Shown: positions 22,206 through 33,779, counted from the stretch's first letter. The stretch is 64,000 nucleotides of DNA from Ditylenchus dipsaci (GCA_004194705.1 SADC01000233.1:1-64000), one strand, 5' to 3'. Numbers and translations: made by a program. Notes: generated by a model not told the origin, from the letters alone.

Positions 22206-22682
22206 ATAACTCATTTAAAACCAAAAAAAACCGCGAATTTAAAAAATGGGAAAAGGGGGACAAACGAATTACTTTATTCGTTTGTCCCCTTTTTACATAA
22301 ATGGAAAAAATGGGACAAAAGGCTGCGACTCCTTTATTTTCCGGTCAATCAAGCCAAACAAAAAAAGCGGATGCAACATAGAGGAGGATGCAATAGATGG
22401 CAAGCCGAATTTTTTAGATAAATTATTTTGTCCGTTATAGAGAGCTTAGAATACTAAGTTTGATTTTAAAAGTGTATTCATTCAAAAAACAGAATAATAA
22501 ACTGGTTCACACTGATATACTTCAAAAGACTTTTCTGATACATAGCAAAAAGGGAAACTTTTTAAGGTCACGAGCTCAACATCACCCACGACTTTTTCGA
22601 GACTAATACACAGACACCTTTGATTTTCAATTTTTTATTATATTTAAAAAGGGCGTTGGGGCGTTTCGTAACGGGCGACGGT

Positions 22683-22790
22683 GAATTCACCTTGGATGAA
22701 TTCATCCAAGGCGAATTCATCCAAGGTGAATTCATCCAAGGCGAATTCATCCAAGGCGAATTCATCCAAAGGTGAATTCATCCAATTTTT
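22683..22790. repeat. 15-bp tandem repeat (GAATTCATCCAAGGT)
   Basis: About seven head-to-tail units of GAATTCATCCAAGG(C/T). Two inverted units reappear at 24610-24640, so this may be the end of an element spanning 22.68-24.64 kb. The ORF reading MNSPWMNSPW across it is repeat-derived. Confidence 0.75.
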
Positions 22791-22940
22791 TGTCTTGACA
22801 CGTCTATTCTATTGACATTACAACCAACCAATTTATACAATTCTAGGTCGTCATGCCCAACAGGTGGTTATTCAGGTAGTGGCGCTCAGACAGAGTGTCT
22901 CAAGTATGGGTACATAAGAGGTAGTACTAAAGAGGAAGTA

Positions 22941-24377
22941 CCATATTTCCTCTAATAGAAGACCCGGGTGTTATATTTTTCAACCTCCATCTAGGGAGGT
23001 GTTATATTAGAGGGGGTCTTATAATAGAGGGGGGTGTTCTATATTTCAACCATGTCGCGCCAAAAGCGCCGGGTTTTTTTTTTAACAAAAACAACAAAAA
23101 ACATTAGCCAATCGAAAATTTATTCCCAAACCGTTAATCAAAAACCAGGAGGTGAAAAGAACGGTAAAGGGACGTTTCGCCACCATTTGGACAAGTGTCC
23201 AAAAGGTGGCGAAACTTTTCGCCACCTTTTGGACATTTGTCCAAAAGGTGGCGAACTGCTAATTTTGCCTTGGTTCCCCCTATTAATTTTTTTCGCATTA
23301 TTTTTTTTAGTCTAATTGCGCAAGAAACCGTGCCATAAAATGTTTTCCCTCATTTTTTAAGGGTGTAGATGGTCTTTTTAGGGTATTTTTGGCCAAATTT
23401 TAACCTTTTTTGAGCAAAATCTACGAAAAAATGCTAGATTTTGAACAGGTTTTTACTTTCTGGGGCCTACCGCATAAAGAAACTCTTGTATGCATATGTT
23501 TTTATGCATTCAGAGTCGTTTTGAGTGATTTGTGTCTCAGGTATGTGTGTGCGCATCTCAACTCCAAGCAACCAACCCCAGTGCGCCCCCGAAAGGGAGC
23601 AGGGGGACTTGGTTGGTTAGAGATGCGCGCACATACTTATTTTAGACTTGTTCGAGCAAGAGTCTTGATCAAAATGCATTTAGAGATTCTTTTGCCCAGT
23701 TCCAGCAAGAAAAATGTGATAAATCACCCAAAAATGACCCTGAAATACCCTAAAAAAATCTACCCTCTAGGGGCGGGTGGCAATTTTTTTTTAAATTTTG
23801 ATTTTTCTTATTCAGAAACTGTTTAGAAATGCTTCTCGTATGTTGTTGTGCAAGAAAAATGAGTTCGGGGTGATTTCGGGTAACTTTTAAAAAAATCCGA
23901 GGATGGGGGGGACTAAAAAGTACCCAAATTTTGATATACAATCCGTCTTTCCGTTAAAGGATGAGGGAAAACGTCCTATGGAACGGTTTTTGACGCAATT
24001 AGACTGAAAAAAAAATTGCGAAAAAAATCAACAGGGGGGACCAAGGCAAAATTAGCGGTTCGCCACCTTTTGGACATTTGTCCAAAAGGTGGCGAAACGT
24101 CTATGCACCAAAAGAACAACCAGAAAGACATCCAAAATCATAGCAACAACCAGGAGGTGGAAACAATAATAGCAAAAACTCAAGCTAACACATTTAAAAC
24201 AAAAAAATTCGTTCTAAAACAAAAATTTTTTTGATTTGCTCAATGTTTTTGACTCGGGGGCGGGGGTCTTATATTAGAGGGAGGGGTCTTATATTTTTCG
24301 TTCATCCTCTAGGGGGTGTTCTATTAGAGGGGGTCTTATAATAGAGGGGGGGGGGTGTTCAATTAGAGGAAATACGG
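22941..24377. mobile_element. TA-flanked palindromic element (CCGTATTTCCTCTAATAG type)
   Basis: TA at 22939-22940 and 24378-24379. Ends CCATATTTCCTCTAATAGAA and inverted CCGTATTTCCTCTAATTGAA. The motif TATTAGAGGGGGTCTTATA is reiterated at both ends. Inner arms include CGCCACCTTTTGGACATTTG hairpins (23190-23250 and 24060-24096). A CTGGG-type MITE (23458-23705) occupies the loop. Confidence 0.75.
23458..23705 (+). mobile_element. CTGGGC-type MITE, copy 1
   Basis: About 250 bp with imperfect inverted ends (CTGGGGCCTACCGCATAAAG and inverted CTGGGCAAAAGAATCTC). Inner arms are GTGTGTGCGCATCTCAACTC and AGAGATGCGCGCAC around a G+C-rich hairpin. Relatives: 32585-32850, 35385-35960 (interrupted) and 48905-49142. 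Confidence 0.6.
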
Positions 24378-25070
24378 TACCTCAGGAGCAGGCACGTATA
24401 CAGGGGGGGGCGGCCTAACCGGGCTAAGGCACATGTGGCACCCAAAAGTTCTAGCACCGGCCTTTGGCCGGGGCGCCTTTTCTAGTAAATAAATTAAAGA
24501 GATCATGAAAAACACGAAAAAACCGCAACAAAAAATGCAACAACACAAACACTGACGATCAAACAGAATTTTAAACCGTATTTAAAAGAAATCGTGTCGG
24601 GACGAAAATTGGATGAATTCACCGTTGGATGAATTCACCTAGAGCTTTCGTAACTTTTCGGTAAAATTACCGAAAAGTTATGAAATGCCTTATCATAACG
24701 CCAAGGATTTAAAATTTGAAATTCATTCTTAATTTTTATGCGGTCCGGTGTATTTTTTTCTTTTTCTCTCTCTCTAAATTTATGGTACCTTTATAACAAG
24801 GCCGGTCAAACCGTTAACACTCATTTATGCCCCACCTCATTGGGGCCTTAGTATATCAATATAGGACTTTTCATTTTCAATATAATTTTATTGATTTTTC
24901 CCCGTCTTCTGACTATTCTTACGTCACACAAGGCGCATTTGAGAGGAGTAAAAGGATTTGTTTCTTATTTTAATGGTCTTCATATACCTGCAGTGGCACA
25001 AGTTCACTCCACTTTTGGTACCAAATATACAGACTAAACACCACTTTTTCTTATAAAAAGTAAGGCGGTG
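24378..25070. other. no gene seen
   Basis: Contains a G-rich run (24402-24412), a short palindrome around 24640-24690 (TTTCGTAACTTTTCGGTAAAATTACCGAAAAG) and the two inverted GAATTCATCC units. No exon found. Confidence 0.4.
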
Positions 25071-25476
25071 GGTAGCAGTCTAAATGGCTACCAGACAAAT
25101 TCTAATATTTTTAGAATTTGTCGCGCGACATTTTCTAATATTTAAAAAAAAATTCTATCAGTTAATTTGAGTTTTTGTACTAGGTTTTCAAAAAAAACTA
25201 CTATAAGCAATAAAAAAATTCACGAGACTGAGATGCTCTTCGGCAACAAATGTGATTTCTTCACATATGAAGACCACAAAAATAACAAACCTTTACATAT
25301 CAACATTCGATTCAGGGATATCTCGCGCTGATACAAATTTTATTGACAACGGAGAATAACATGTATAAGCTAACAGGCCCAATGAACAACTATATTTCAA
25401 TACTACCTTCCTCTTCTAGTTCCTGCTCATCACTTTCTTCAATATCGTCGAAATCTGAATGGAATCCTTTTGCGTA

Positions 25477-25690
25477 TCACACGCTTTCTTGCACAGATCG
25501 TAAAAATGAGACTAATTCATCAAAATTCGGAACTTCATTGGACGGCTTTTCTACCCATTCTACTAGCAGAGCATGCACCAATTGCTCCGACGTCAGCTGA
25601 GATTCACGGACCATACGGAACTCTTCCTCGGGAACAAACACGTGGATGCTCGCGGAAGCCAGTGTTCGCATATAGGAAAAAGCACTCCGC
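25477..25690 (-). CDS. isolated terminal exon, possibly death-domain-like
   Basis: On the minus strand an acceptor TTTGGCTACAG precedes an open frame of about 70 codons ending at TGA 25477-25479. AATAAA follows about 135 nt downstream (about 25337-25342). The protein has a helical pattern: EEEFRMVRESQLTSEQLVHA, then ALLVEWVEKP and FDELVSFLRSV. An ALLxxW...LxxxLRxx layout resembles the last helices of death domains, but this is a visual impression only. No upstream exon was found between the inverted repeats. It may be the end of a host gene or cargo of the segment. Confidence 0.4.
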
Positions 25691-26498
25691 TGTAGCCAAA
25701 TAAAACAAACATCAAACTTTCATTTAACTATAATTTCTGTATTTTTCACATCATTTTTTGTCTTGAAAAAATTAGTGAAAGTATGTGATCTGGTAGAGTA
25801 TGTAGGTGGCAAGTTAGGATGGTTAGGTGGCCAGGTAGAGTAGGTAAATGGCCACGTGATTATCCCCAAGTACCAGGAAGGTACCCCAAACACGTGGATG
25901 CACCCGAACCATCAGGATAGAGCCCGAAGCACTTTGATAAGCTAAAATAACTAGGATGGAGCCCGAACCACTTAGATACACGAAAACCGCCGACCCGAAA
26001 ATTAATTCAAAAAGCAACATCATTCGCTATTTACAATTTTTTTTGTGAAATAAAAGGTTGTTATTGTATTTCTCTAATAGAAAACATGGGGTTCATATTT
26101 TTTTAACATCCTGACAGCGGTTTTATAATAGAAGAGAGCTCTTGTGTATTTCGACCATACCGCTCCGAAAAATATCAAAATAAGTGTAGTGAGCGAAACA
26201 TTAATACTTATTGCATAGAACTCTAATAAACAGCAAAACAACGTGTATCGCAAGTAGCGGCTATACCGAGAGATGTTTTTACCTTCACTAAATACAGGAA
26301 CAACCTACCTGTGGTCGCCTACTGGAAAGGCTGCTAATATGAAATGAATAAAACAGCCAACTTTTATTTAACTTTCATTTTTATGATGCAGATTCATATC
26401 AAAAAAGGCCTTAACATCCTTTGAAAGTAGAACAAGGAGTTTTACAAAACCAAACAGCTTTCCAAAAATTTGCAGGGCAGACAAAAGTCCAGACTTAA

Positions 26499-26738
26499 AG
26501 GGCATACCCACGCCAATAAGTCCAACTCCAAATGTTTGAATTCCCGGGCACCACCTTTTCTTAGAAAGACAAAACCAATTTGAATTTTCTCGGTCAAAAA
26601 ACAGTGTTTTTTAAAACCAGTTTTTCAAAGTGCTGTTTTTTGATCGAGAAAGTTCAAATTGATTTTGTCTTTATAAGAAAAGGTGGTGCCGGGAATTCAA
26701 ACATTTGGAGTTGGACTTATTGGCGTGGGTATGCCCCT
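26499..26738. mobile_element. piggyBac-like MITE, 240 bp, flanked by TTAA
   Basis: TTAA at 26495-26498 and 26739-26742. Near-perfect palindrome: AGGGCATACCCACGCCAATA on the left and its inverse on the right, continuing through GTCCAACTCCAAATGTTTG. A related fragment (GGGGCATGCCCACGC) occurs at about 60296-60340. Confidence 0.8.
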
Positions 26739-27967
26739 TTAATGCCGAGTTCAGCGCAAAAAGTTTAAAATAAAAAATTAGACCCCATTTTGAGCGCAGA
26801 ACTTTTTTTCCAAGTTGATACCCGAGCAAAAATTAGCGTTATCCGTTAGACCATATTACGCTCTTTACAGCCCTGTTTGTTTCTTGCTGCTGTATTTGGT
26901 TTTTAGACAAAAAGCTAATCTCTTGATCTTTAGAATCACTTGAGCTTATCACAGCAAAACTAAAATAATTTAATAAAGTCAATTATCAGACTGCAGAAGC
27001 ATGCACATTCATAATTGAAATGACTGAAAAAAAGATTTCTTAACAGAAAGACGCCAAAAAAATTCTAAAAATATGAGAAAAATATTGCGCGACAAACTCT
27101 AAAAATATTAGAAAATGTCGCACGACAAATTCTAAAAATATTAGAATTTGTCTGGTGGCCGTCTAAATTTATTCAGACTCAATTTTAGACCCTTTTTCGT
27201 CAACTTCTCATTTTTTTGGCCTACGTTTTGATGTTTATTTCCTTAGATCAACTTTTTACGCTCTTTCGAGCTGTTTTGACAGTTTCACTGTTTTTATTAA
27301 AATTCTTGCAAAAATCCATGTTTTTGACATTGTCTGTTTAGCTCCAATATTTGTTTTGTGGTTTACAGGTCAATTGATCCACAAAATTATCATCACGTCC
27401 AAAGGCTGAGCAAACCATAACATTCAATCCAAAATCGTGTGCTGAAAAACAGTTTATGTTAATACTAAAATGCTGTTCTAACTATCTAGGATCTCAATAC
27501 CCTGAGTACCTACCCACTGCGAGGTGGTAGATCCAAAGTTTGAGGGGATTTTTCAAATAGACAAACAAAGACTTTTTTCTTGCCTGAAATGATGCTCTAA
27601 CACGGGAAAGGCACGACCACCCCGTCCCGTATCAAGGAACTTTATATACCAAAAGAAAGTTTTTTTGAGCTGATTAAGAAACCGTTCGCAAAATCTGCTA
27701 CGCGCTAAACCACGCCGAGATATTGGCTTCTGAAAATTAGAAATTTTCGACCTACTTCGTATTGCAGATTAGCACCGGTAACCAACAGGTACTTGTAGCG
27801 CAGTGGTATGGGTTCACGCTCTCTATTTGACAAACCCCCAAGTGCAAACCCCTTCGACCCCCCCCTAAGTGCACTACTCCACTCCGTGAAAATAAATCAA
27901 TGGAACCGAAAAAGGTAGGCTCAGAGAAAAATACTCTTTGGATTGGGCTTTTACGTTTGGATACTAT

Positions 27968-29091
27968 CAGTGTTGTTCCAGCGCCGACCATTTCTGAGAA
28001 AAGCCTCAGCGCCGAGCGTCTCCCTTAAAAAATTTTGGCTCCGGTGCCAGCGCCGGCTTTTGAAAAAAAAAATGCCCCAGCGCCGGCGCCAGCGCGGCGT
28101 TCATGGCAGCGCCGACGCCGGCGCCGGCTTGATAATTTTGCTTTTGCTGTTAATTTCATGAAAAATTCCTATTTTTTTCAACAGTATGTTTTTTACAGTG
28201 AAAGTGATAATAATTATTTGCTATCTATATCGATTAGCAGCATACCGTTTATATTTCCTCTATAAGTTCCTCATGATGAGTGAATTTTGAAATACAGGGT
28301 GTTTAAGAAAGTCCGCAGAATTTGCAGAATTTCTGTTTTCACTAATCGTTTTCTCTTGACGGGCAATTTCATTAAATGTATAATGTCAAAAGTATGATTT
28401 TCGCTTGGTCCCCTTGGCCCCCTGTTGTTTCGGGTTTTAGCCATCTAGGATCCAGCCACAGACCAGGACCACAAAGGGACCAAGCAAAAACCGTATTTTT
28501 GACATTATGCACCAAATGAATTGCCCGTCAAGAGAAAATGGTTGAAGGAAACAGAAATTAGAAATTCGGTCTCGAAAACAAGTTATAACCATTTAAAATC
28601 CTGTGGATTTCTCGAAACACCCTGTATTTTCCTTATGCTGAGAAATAAGTCCATATAGGTGAGTTATTAGAGAAATGGAAGTTCATGAAAGGAATGGGTA
28701 ATCCACATTAGTCTTGTGAAAATAAAAGTTGTGTGAATTGCTTTTTCAACAATAGCATATGATACCCTGGTTATGTTACAAAAATAAACTAAAAAATTAA
28801 AGAAAATAAATAAAATATTTAAAGAAATGAAAGAAATTGCAGCACAAAAGTTCTGATAATTTAGTTAAAAATCAAGAATAATTGTCTTTCTCAATTTTAG
28901 GCTGTTAAATTTTAGAAACAGTGACGGCGCCATAATCGTTCAAAAACAGCGCCGGGCCAGCGCCGGGACGAAAATTTTTAGCGCCGGCGCCGACCAAAAT
29001 TTTTCATTGGCCCAGCGCCGCGCCGAGCGCCGGCCCGGCGCTGTTTTTTCCCGGGCAACGCCGGCGCTAGCGCCGCACCGGAACAACACTG
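27968..29091. mobile_element. hAT MITE with GGCGCC arrays, TSD GATACTAT
   Basis: GATACTAT at 27960-27967 and 29092-29099. TIR CAGTGTTGTTCCAGCGCCG, with inverted CAGTGTTGTTCCGGTGCGGC at the other end. Subterminal regions are GCGCCGGCGCC arrays (27980-28125 and 28925-29075). A TA-flanked MITE is nested at 28295-28624. No transposase. Confidence 0.9.
28295..28624. mobile_element. TA-flanked palindromic MITE (CAGGGTGTTT type)
   Basis: TA at 28293-28294 and 28625-28626. TIR CAGGGTGTTTAAGAAAGTCC, with inverted CAGGGTGTTTCGAGAAATCC. Inner arms include CTCTTGACGGGCAATTTCAT and TTTGGTCCC-like words. Palindromes at 29350-29605 and 40210-40545 share the inner blocks, so they are probably one family. 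Confidence 0.75.
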
Positions 29092-29349
29092 GATACTATC
29101 CAAGTGGGTTAGGCAGTTAAAAAGTTCAAAATAATGACTCTCCCTTCAAGACAATAACATAAAAACACTGAAAATATATACGAAAAAAACCGCCAAGTGC
29201 GCAACTCACTAAGTGCAACCCCCTTCCAAGGGGGGGGGTGCACTTAGGGAGGGGAGTGCACTCGGGGTTTACGTCTCTATTTATGTCAAAGGTTCGATCC
29301 CAATCAGTGTAATTTTTAAAATAAATTTACCTTTTTGAAACGGTCATAA

Positions 29350-29605
29350 GTTTTATCTAGGTTTTTTCAAAAATCTGTTTTTACAGATCGTTTTTGTCGG
29401 AGACATTATTTTTTTACTGTATAATGTTAAAACATAATTTTTCGCTTGTTTCCCTATGTGGTTTGAGCCATGGTCTGTGAATTGCCTCTACCTATTCAAC
29501 ACACAAACCACAGAATGACCAAACGAAAATCGTGTTTTTCACAATATATACAAAAAATATTGTCAGCGATAAAAATCGATCTGTAAAACAGGATTATGAA
29601 AAACG
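29350..29605. repeat. palindrome related to 28295-28624
   Basis: Inverted arms CTGTTTTTACAGATCGTTTT and AAAATCGATCTGTAAAACAG, with an inner TTCGCTTG...CAAACGAA pair. No flanking duplication seen. Confidence 0.5.
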
Positions 29606-29693
29606 ACCTACAAAAACGTAAAAGTTGAAGTGCACCCCCCTTGAAGTGCACCCCCCCCCCCCCCTAAGTGCACCCCCTTGAAGTGCACCTCCC

Positions 29694-32522
29694 CAGGCCT
29701 GTGCACGGGCCCACTTTTTCGCGGCCCGGCCGGCCCGGACATTTTTTTGGGCCCGGCCCAGCCCGGCCGGAACCTAATTTTTTTTTTTCGGGCTGGCCCG
29801 TATATTCAGTCAATCAAGAAAATCAGACAGTGAAATTTTTATTATTTAACATCACTCGAACGCAATATCACTTTCCATCAAAGATTTTCCTACACAAACA
29901 GAGAAAATTGATTCTGCAGACAAACTTTCTCGACTCTCTTCAACCAATTGACGCAGCTTGCTGAACCACCTTTCGTCTTCAGCTGTTGATGCCGGAATGG
30001 AGAGCAACTTGGAGGCGAGCCGTGCAAGACCAGGGAATTCCGCTGCATTATCCTTCCAGAGTTGAGCGAGATCCTGCGGAACTTCCAAGAATTTTTGACC
30101 AGATAGCGATCCACTTCGTCAGCTGGTGTGATCGCCTCTTCTTCAGGTTGAAACAGTTCTTCGATTGAAGATAATGGTTGCCGAGAATGGACGCTTGATA
30201 CTTCACAAGTGCCTTGAAACGTTGAGGTAGTTGAGATGTTTGCTCGAACGGAATCGAGCACCTGAATTTTCTCTGGTAAACTAGATAATTCAGTAATATC
30301 ACTACAAAGGGCTACCTCATTTACTTCAGTTTGATTCAAATCTAAGCCCGAGAGCTTTCTTTTTGCCGGATGAAGGAAGGTCGACATTTTGTGATAGATG
30401 GTTATAGATGAAGACTTTCGGTTAAAACATAGACCCGCTGATTTGGACAGTGCTCTAAGAAACTCACTGCTGCTGTAATTGCTATGAAGCGCTGGAATTG
30501 TTTCCTAAGGCTTTCGAAAAGAGGCCACACGGTATGAATAGTAGCAATTGACTTGGACTAGAAAATATTTAAATTATAACCTAAATTATAACCTTGAAAA
30601 TACCTGAAAGTATAGCATAGGCTCTTCAAATATCTTCATGACTCGTATGCAGTCATCAAGCTGACGCCGAGAAAAGTTCAAGACATCTAGAAACGCTCTC
30701 AGGAAAGTAGGTGGCAAGACTTTCATCTTGCTTCAACTGAATCAGTTTGTCCAGAGCCTTCTTGGTCGAGGATATGAGATGTAGTTTGGAGAGCCACCGA
30801 GTATCACCATCCCTCACAAGCTTGAACCCAAGTTGATCCTCTAGTGGAGTATTCCTGAAATTTTTTTTTCCATGAGTACTTCGAGAAAAAATACCTTACA
30901 AACCTCAAACCCGTCACTACTTCTTTGCAGTAACTGAGAATCTGTCGAGCCTTGTTGATATGTTCCTTTTCTTCATTTGACAAATCCGCTTCGCGAAGAG
31001 TAACTCGGTTGAACTTGTATGGCGAAAAGGTACGCTTGGCGATAGTGTTGATCAAATGGCATATACAGTGGACGTCTGAAATGTCCGGAATGAAAAATGG
31101 CAAAAGCTTAAACATTAAACGATACTTTTCCCATTAAATACGCTCAGTGCCTTGGTGACATTAGCTCCCTGGTCGGAGATGCAAAAGAGATCCGATAAGA
31201 GATCTTCAGAGATGGAAAATCGACGAACTGATTCGACCAGATGAGTCCAGACTTGTTGGTAATCCTTAGCTTCTCTTCCACATCGAAACATCGCCACGCA
31301 TATTGATTAAAACTTCCTAAACGGTTGATTTACATATGGGAAGAGAAGAAGGACGGCATTAAGCATTCACCAATTGACATCGAGAAAATGGATTGTCACA
31401 CAGAGATAATCTTTAAGGCGTTTACCGTAGTCTAGTCCGAATGCACCACCACACTTTTTGAGAAGAGCCACCAGTTTTGGAGCTATTTGTTTAATTAAAC
31501 GACTTGACTTGGCAGCCACACATCTGGAAATTGTAGTCCTGTTTACAAGGAAAGCATCAATATCCACTAGCCCGTGTCGCTTTGCTCTGGAAAATTAAAT
31601 CACACTGATTATTAAAATAAAGATTTCTTAAGATTTAATGCACCTACCCAATCCATGGCCATTTTCACTACACGCTTAAGTCCCTCCTTTTCGACGATTG
31701 AGAAGCTTACGGAATGGAGAAGACATAAATCCACAATGGCTTCTTTCATTTTGTTGATTTCTGCTTGGCTGGGTTTGGAAGATTGAAAAAAGGACGTCAA
31801 GAGCTTTTGATCTACGTTCACTGAATCGACTTTCCTGGCCTGCGTGTTCCTATGACGACTTAAGAGCAGAATTTTATCAGAAAAAGCTCAAAATATTTAT
31901 TTTAACATACTTGAGGTGTCCTCCTTCGGTATTAGCCAAAAGAATCTTGCACTTGGAACAGCAAAAGAATTTTGTTGGTGCTGAGTTTTCCTCTACTCTA
32001 TTTGCTTCGTATTCCACCACCACAAAAGGTCATCTTTCGGTTTGGGCTTCAAAAATATTTCACCACACTTGTTCATAATCATGTTCCCGAGATCATCTTT
32101 GGTTAGATCAAGTGCAGACTTGCTCTCTGAAAGTCAAACAAAATACAAGTGAGCTAGTGAAAAAAAGTGAATTAATACTGCCTGTCAAAAGGATCCGCTT
32201 GAGAGCAGGCTCGCTTAATTCTTCATCACTGTGTTGTTCTTGAACCGTGCTCATCCTTGGTTAATCACTTCTTTGAAAATTGCTGAAAACAGTTAGAAAT
32301 AGGCTAGTAGAATAGGGATAAGTGATAATCTATTAGATGAAAATGTTTTAAATCGCAAGATTTCTAGGTGTATTATAATCTAGAATTTTGGATCGAGCAT
32401 TTCCGGGCCGGCCCGGCCCGTCGATTTTCGAGCCCGGCCCGCCCGTAAGCAATTTTAAAAGTTGGGCCCGGCCCGGGCCTCAAAAATCACGGCCCGGGCG
32501 GGCCGGCCCGTGCACAGGCCTG
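29694..32522 (-). mobile_element. hAT transposon with GGGCCC/GGCCGGCC ends, TSD CACCTCCC
   Basis: CACCTCCC at 29686-29693 and 32523-32530. TIR CAGGCCTGTGCACGGGCC, inverted at the right end as CAGGCCTGTGCACGGGCCGG. Both ends are arrays of GGGCCCGGCC words (29700-29800 and 32405-32515). The interior is a decayed BED-hAT transposase gene on the minus strand. Inserted in a C-rich AAGTGCACCCCC repeat. Confidence 0.9.
29852..32254 (-). pseudogene. BED-hAT transposase, multi-exon, with frameshifts
   Basis: Minus-strand exons approximately 32179-32254 (ATG), 31911-32126, 31644-31858, 31371-31586, 31142-31295, 30904-31075, 30600-30853, and a final region to the stop at 29852-29854. BED finger: CSKC in exon 2 with HLNRH across the exon 2/3 junction. 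Core motifs: GLDYGKRLKDYL (first acidic block), CISDQGANVTKAL (second Asp) and HCICH. C terminus: FPGLARLASKLLSIPA then EDERWFSKL. At least three single-base frameshifts are visible (near 32030, near 30700, and the T5 run 30092-30096), and the exon 3/4 junction is out of phase. Whether these are mutations or sequencing errors cannot be decided here. Confidence 0.8.
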
Positions 32523-32584
32523 CACCTCCCCCCCTAAGTGCACCCCCCCCCTGAAGTACCGTGTATGCTTGAATTAAAAGATGG

Positions 32585-32850
32585 AATTTGAACATAGTTT
32601 TTAATACTGGGAAAGAAACTCTGGTATGCATATATATTTTTTGCATCCAGAGTCACTTTTGAGTGATTTGTGTCCAAGGTATGTGGGTGTGCGCATCTCA
32701 ACCTCAAGCCACCAAGCCCCTGCACCCTCGGAGGGGGCGCAGGGTACTTGATGGATTAGAGATGCGCGCACTTACTTACCTTAGACATAATTCCGAGCAA
32801 GACTCTTGATCAAAAAATGCGTATAGAGGCTTTTTTGCCCAGCTCCAGTC
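32585..32850 (+). mobile_element. CTGGGC-type MITE, copy 2
   Basis: Ends CTGGGAAAGAAACTCTGGTA and inverted CTGGGCAAAAAAGCCTCTAT. Inner arms GTGCGCATCTCAACC and GAGATGCGCGCAC enclose a G+C-rich hairpin as in the copy at 23458-23705. Confidence 0.6.
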
Positions 32851-33060
32851 ACCAAAACGGGGTAGGATACCTCAATATAAAGTACGTCAATTTATATAAA
32901 TAAAACGATGACACAGAAAACACTACCAACAATATTTTTACAGTTAACACACATCAATATACCACACATTGATGAGATGCTAAGAAACACGATACAACAA
33001 ACCACAACTCTCATAACTCAGCTTTATTTCCAAATCCAAAGCTTCACGAAGCGAACATGT

Positions 33061-33201
33061 TCAAGTATTAAACATTGCAAGCTCTTCTTCTGTTGGGTCT
33101 CCATCCCATTCATCGCGGTCTTCCCACGTATTTTCTGTTCGGTCCTTAGTGCTGAAGTTCCATAGAAGAGCAGTTGCACAAATCAGTTTTTCTATAGACA
33201 T
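33061..33201 (-). CDS. short acidic terminal exon or small protein
   Basis: Minus-strand frame opens at ATG 33199-33201 and ends at TGA 33061-33063 (46 codons). The acidic C-terminal half includes WEDRDEWDGD and TEEELAMFNT. TCTATAG immediately inside the ATG could be a splice acceptor, making this the last exon of a longer gene rather than a small protein. No family recognised and no upstream exon identified. Confidence 0.4.
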   Translation of the reverse strand: MSIEKLICATALLWNFSTKDRTENTWEDRDEWDGDPTEEELAMFNT

Positions 33202-33495
33202 TAAACAACCGTAAATATTGAAATAAGGCCCATTGTAATTCTAGCCGTAATCCTAGCTGCCCTAACGAGTACGAATCCGCTAGGATTAGAATTAAATTCT
33301 AGCCGTAATCCTAGCGGCTAACGAGTACGGGCCCTGTAAGCGTTTTAAAACTTGGTTGCTAACAAAACCACACCTGACATAAAATTCTAGACCTTGTTTT
33401 GCTAGAAACCAAGTTGAAAAATTTGTACAGAAGTTCAATGATTAAAAAAAAGTTTGAATTCCTGGGTATAGTCATTTCTTCATCTGTTTTTTCAG

Positions 33496-33779
33496 GCATC
33501 ACTTTCAAATGCAAGACAAGAATGAAACTATAAACTTATTGCTGAAAGTAGTCGACTATGAGGCCGAGAAGTTCAAGTGTTTGAGCGAAAGAAGCCAGCT
33601 GCAGCAACTCCTTATTTACCAGCTCCAAAAGAAAAATTGCCAGCAAGAAGTCGTCATTCACTCCATGTTGCAACCCATCAAACTGCTTGAGGACGAGAAT
33701 AACAAGGCTAACAACTTCTCCGCCTGTGCGGTTTTGATGTTGTTTGATGAAAGTTTGATGTTGTTTGATGTTGTTTGAT
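33496..33779 (+). pseudogene. coiled-coil gene family, copy A, second exon only
   Basis: After a good acceptor (TCTGTTTTTTCAG, ends 33495) the frame aligns with exon 2 of the gene at 39140-39531, in the same phase: LLLKVVDYEAEKFKCLSERS, then LQQLLIYQLQKKNCQQEVV. It then diverges after NNKANN and runs into TTTGATGTTG repeats. The expected first exon is absent; the sequence before the acceptor is transposon-like (related to 38636-38700). It is a diverged paralogue, with several substitutions against copies B and C. It is probably a broken copy, unless it has an undetected first exon. Confidence 0.6.

Larger units (their letters stand above)
16176..22400. repeat. large inverted repeat around the nested hAT stack
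   Basis: 16176 begins, after TA, with a Tc1/pogo-type end (CAGTCAAGCCTCTATATTGC); the TIR motif is reiterated to 16258. The adjoining 16280-16385 (GGGGACAAACGAATTACG, with Gs and As of a palindrome) recurs inverted at about 22235-22315. At 22370-22395 GGATGCAACATAGAGGAGG is a degenerate copy of the reiterated motif. I infer one element whose interior was filled by the hAT stack. The right terminus itself (CTTGACTG) is missing. Confidence 0.5.
25075..27175. repeat. 2.1-kb inverted-repeat-bounded segment
   Basis: 25075-25150 (GGCTACCAGACAAATTCTAA, then TTTGTCGCGCGACATTTTC) recurs inverted at about 27095-27172 (GAAAATGTCGCACGACAAA, then TTGTCTGGTGGCC). The segment encloses one protein-like exon (25477-25690) and a TTAA-flanked MITE (26499-26738). 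No target duplication confirmed. Confidence 0.55.
27800..29310 (+). repeat. tRNA-like head split by an AAGTGCACCCC palindrome
   Basis: A box A-like TAGCGCAGTGGTATGGG lies near 27797-27813 and a box B-like GGTTCGATCCC near 29291-29301. Between them an inverted pair of C/G-rich AAGTGCA(C/A)CCCC words (27832-27885 and 29195-29272) encloses the hAT element 27968-29091. Similar AAGTGCACCCCC runs are at 29620-29690 and 32523-32560. Confidence 0.5.

Noticed and set aside
22683..22790. CRISPR-like array of short repeats
   Set aside because: The 15-bp units are contiguous with no unique spacers, and the genome is eukaryotic.
23034..23826. ORFs of 93 and 138 codons in the TA-flanked palindrome
   Set aside because: They cross hairpin arms and a MITE; translations show no domain and no splice-bounded coding pattern.
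27943..28265. ORFs rich in Arg, Pro and Ala
   Set aside because: They translate GGCGCC arrays at the end of the hAT element 27968-29091.
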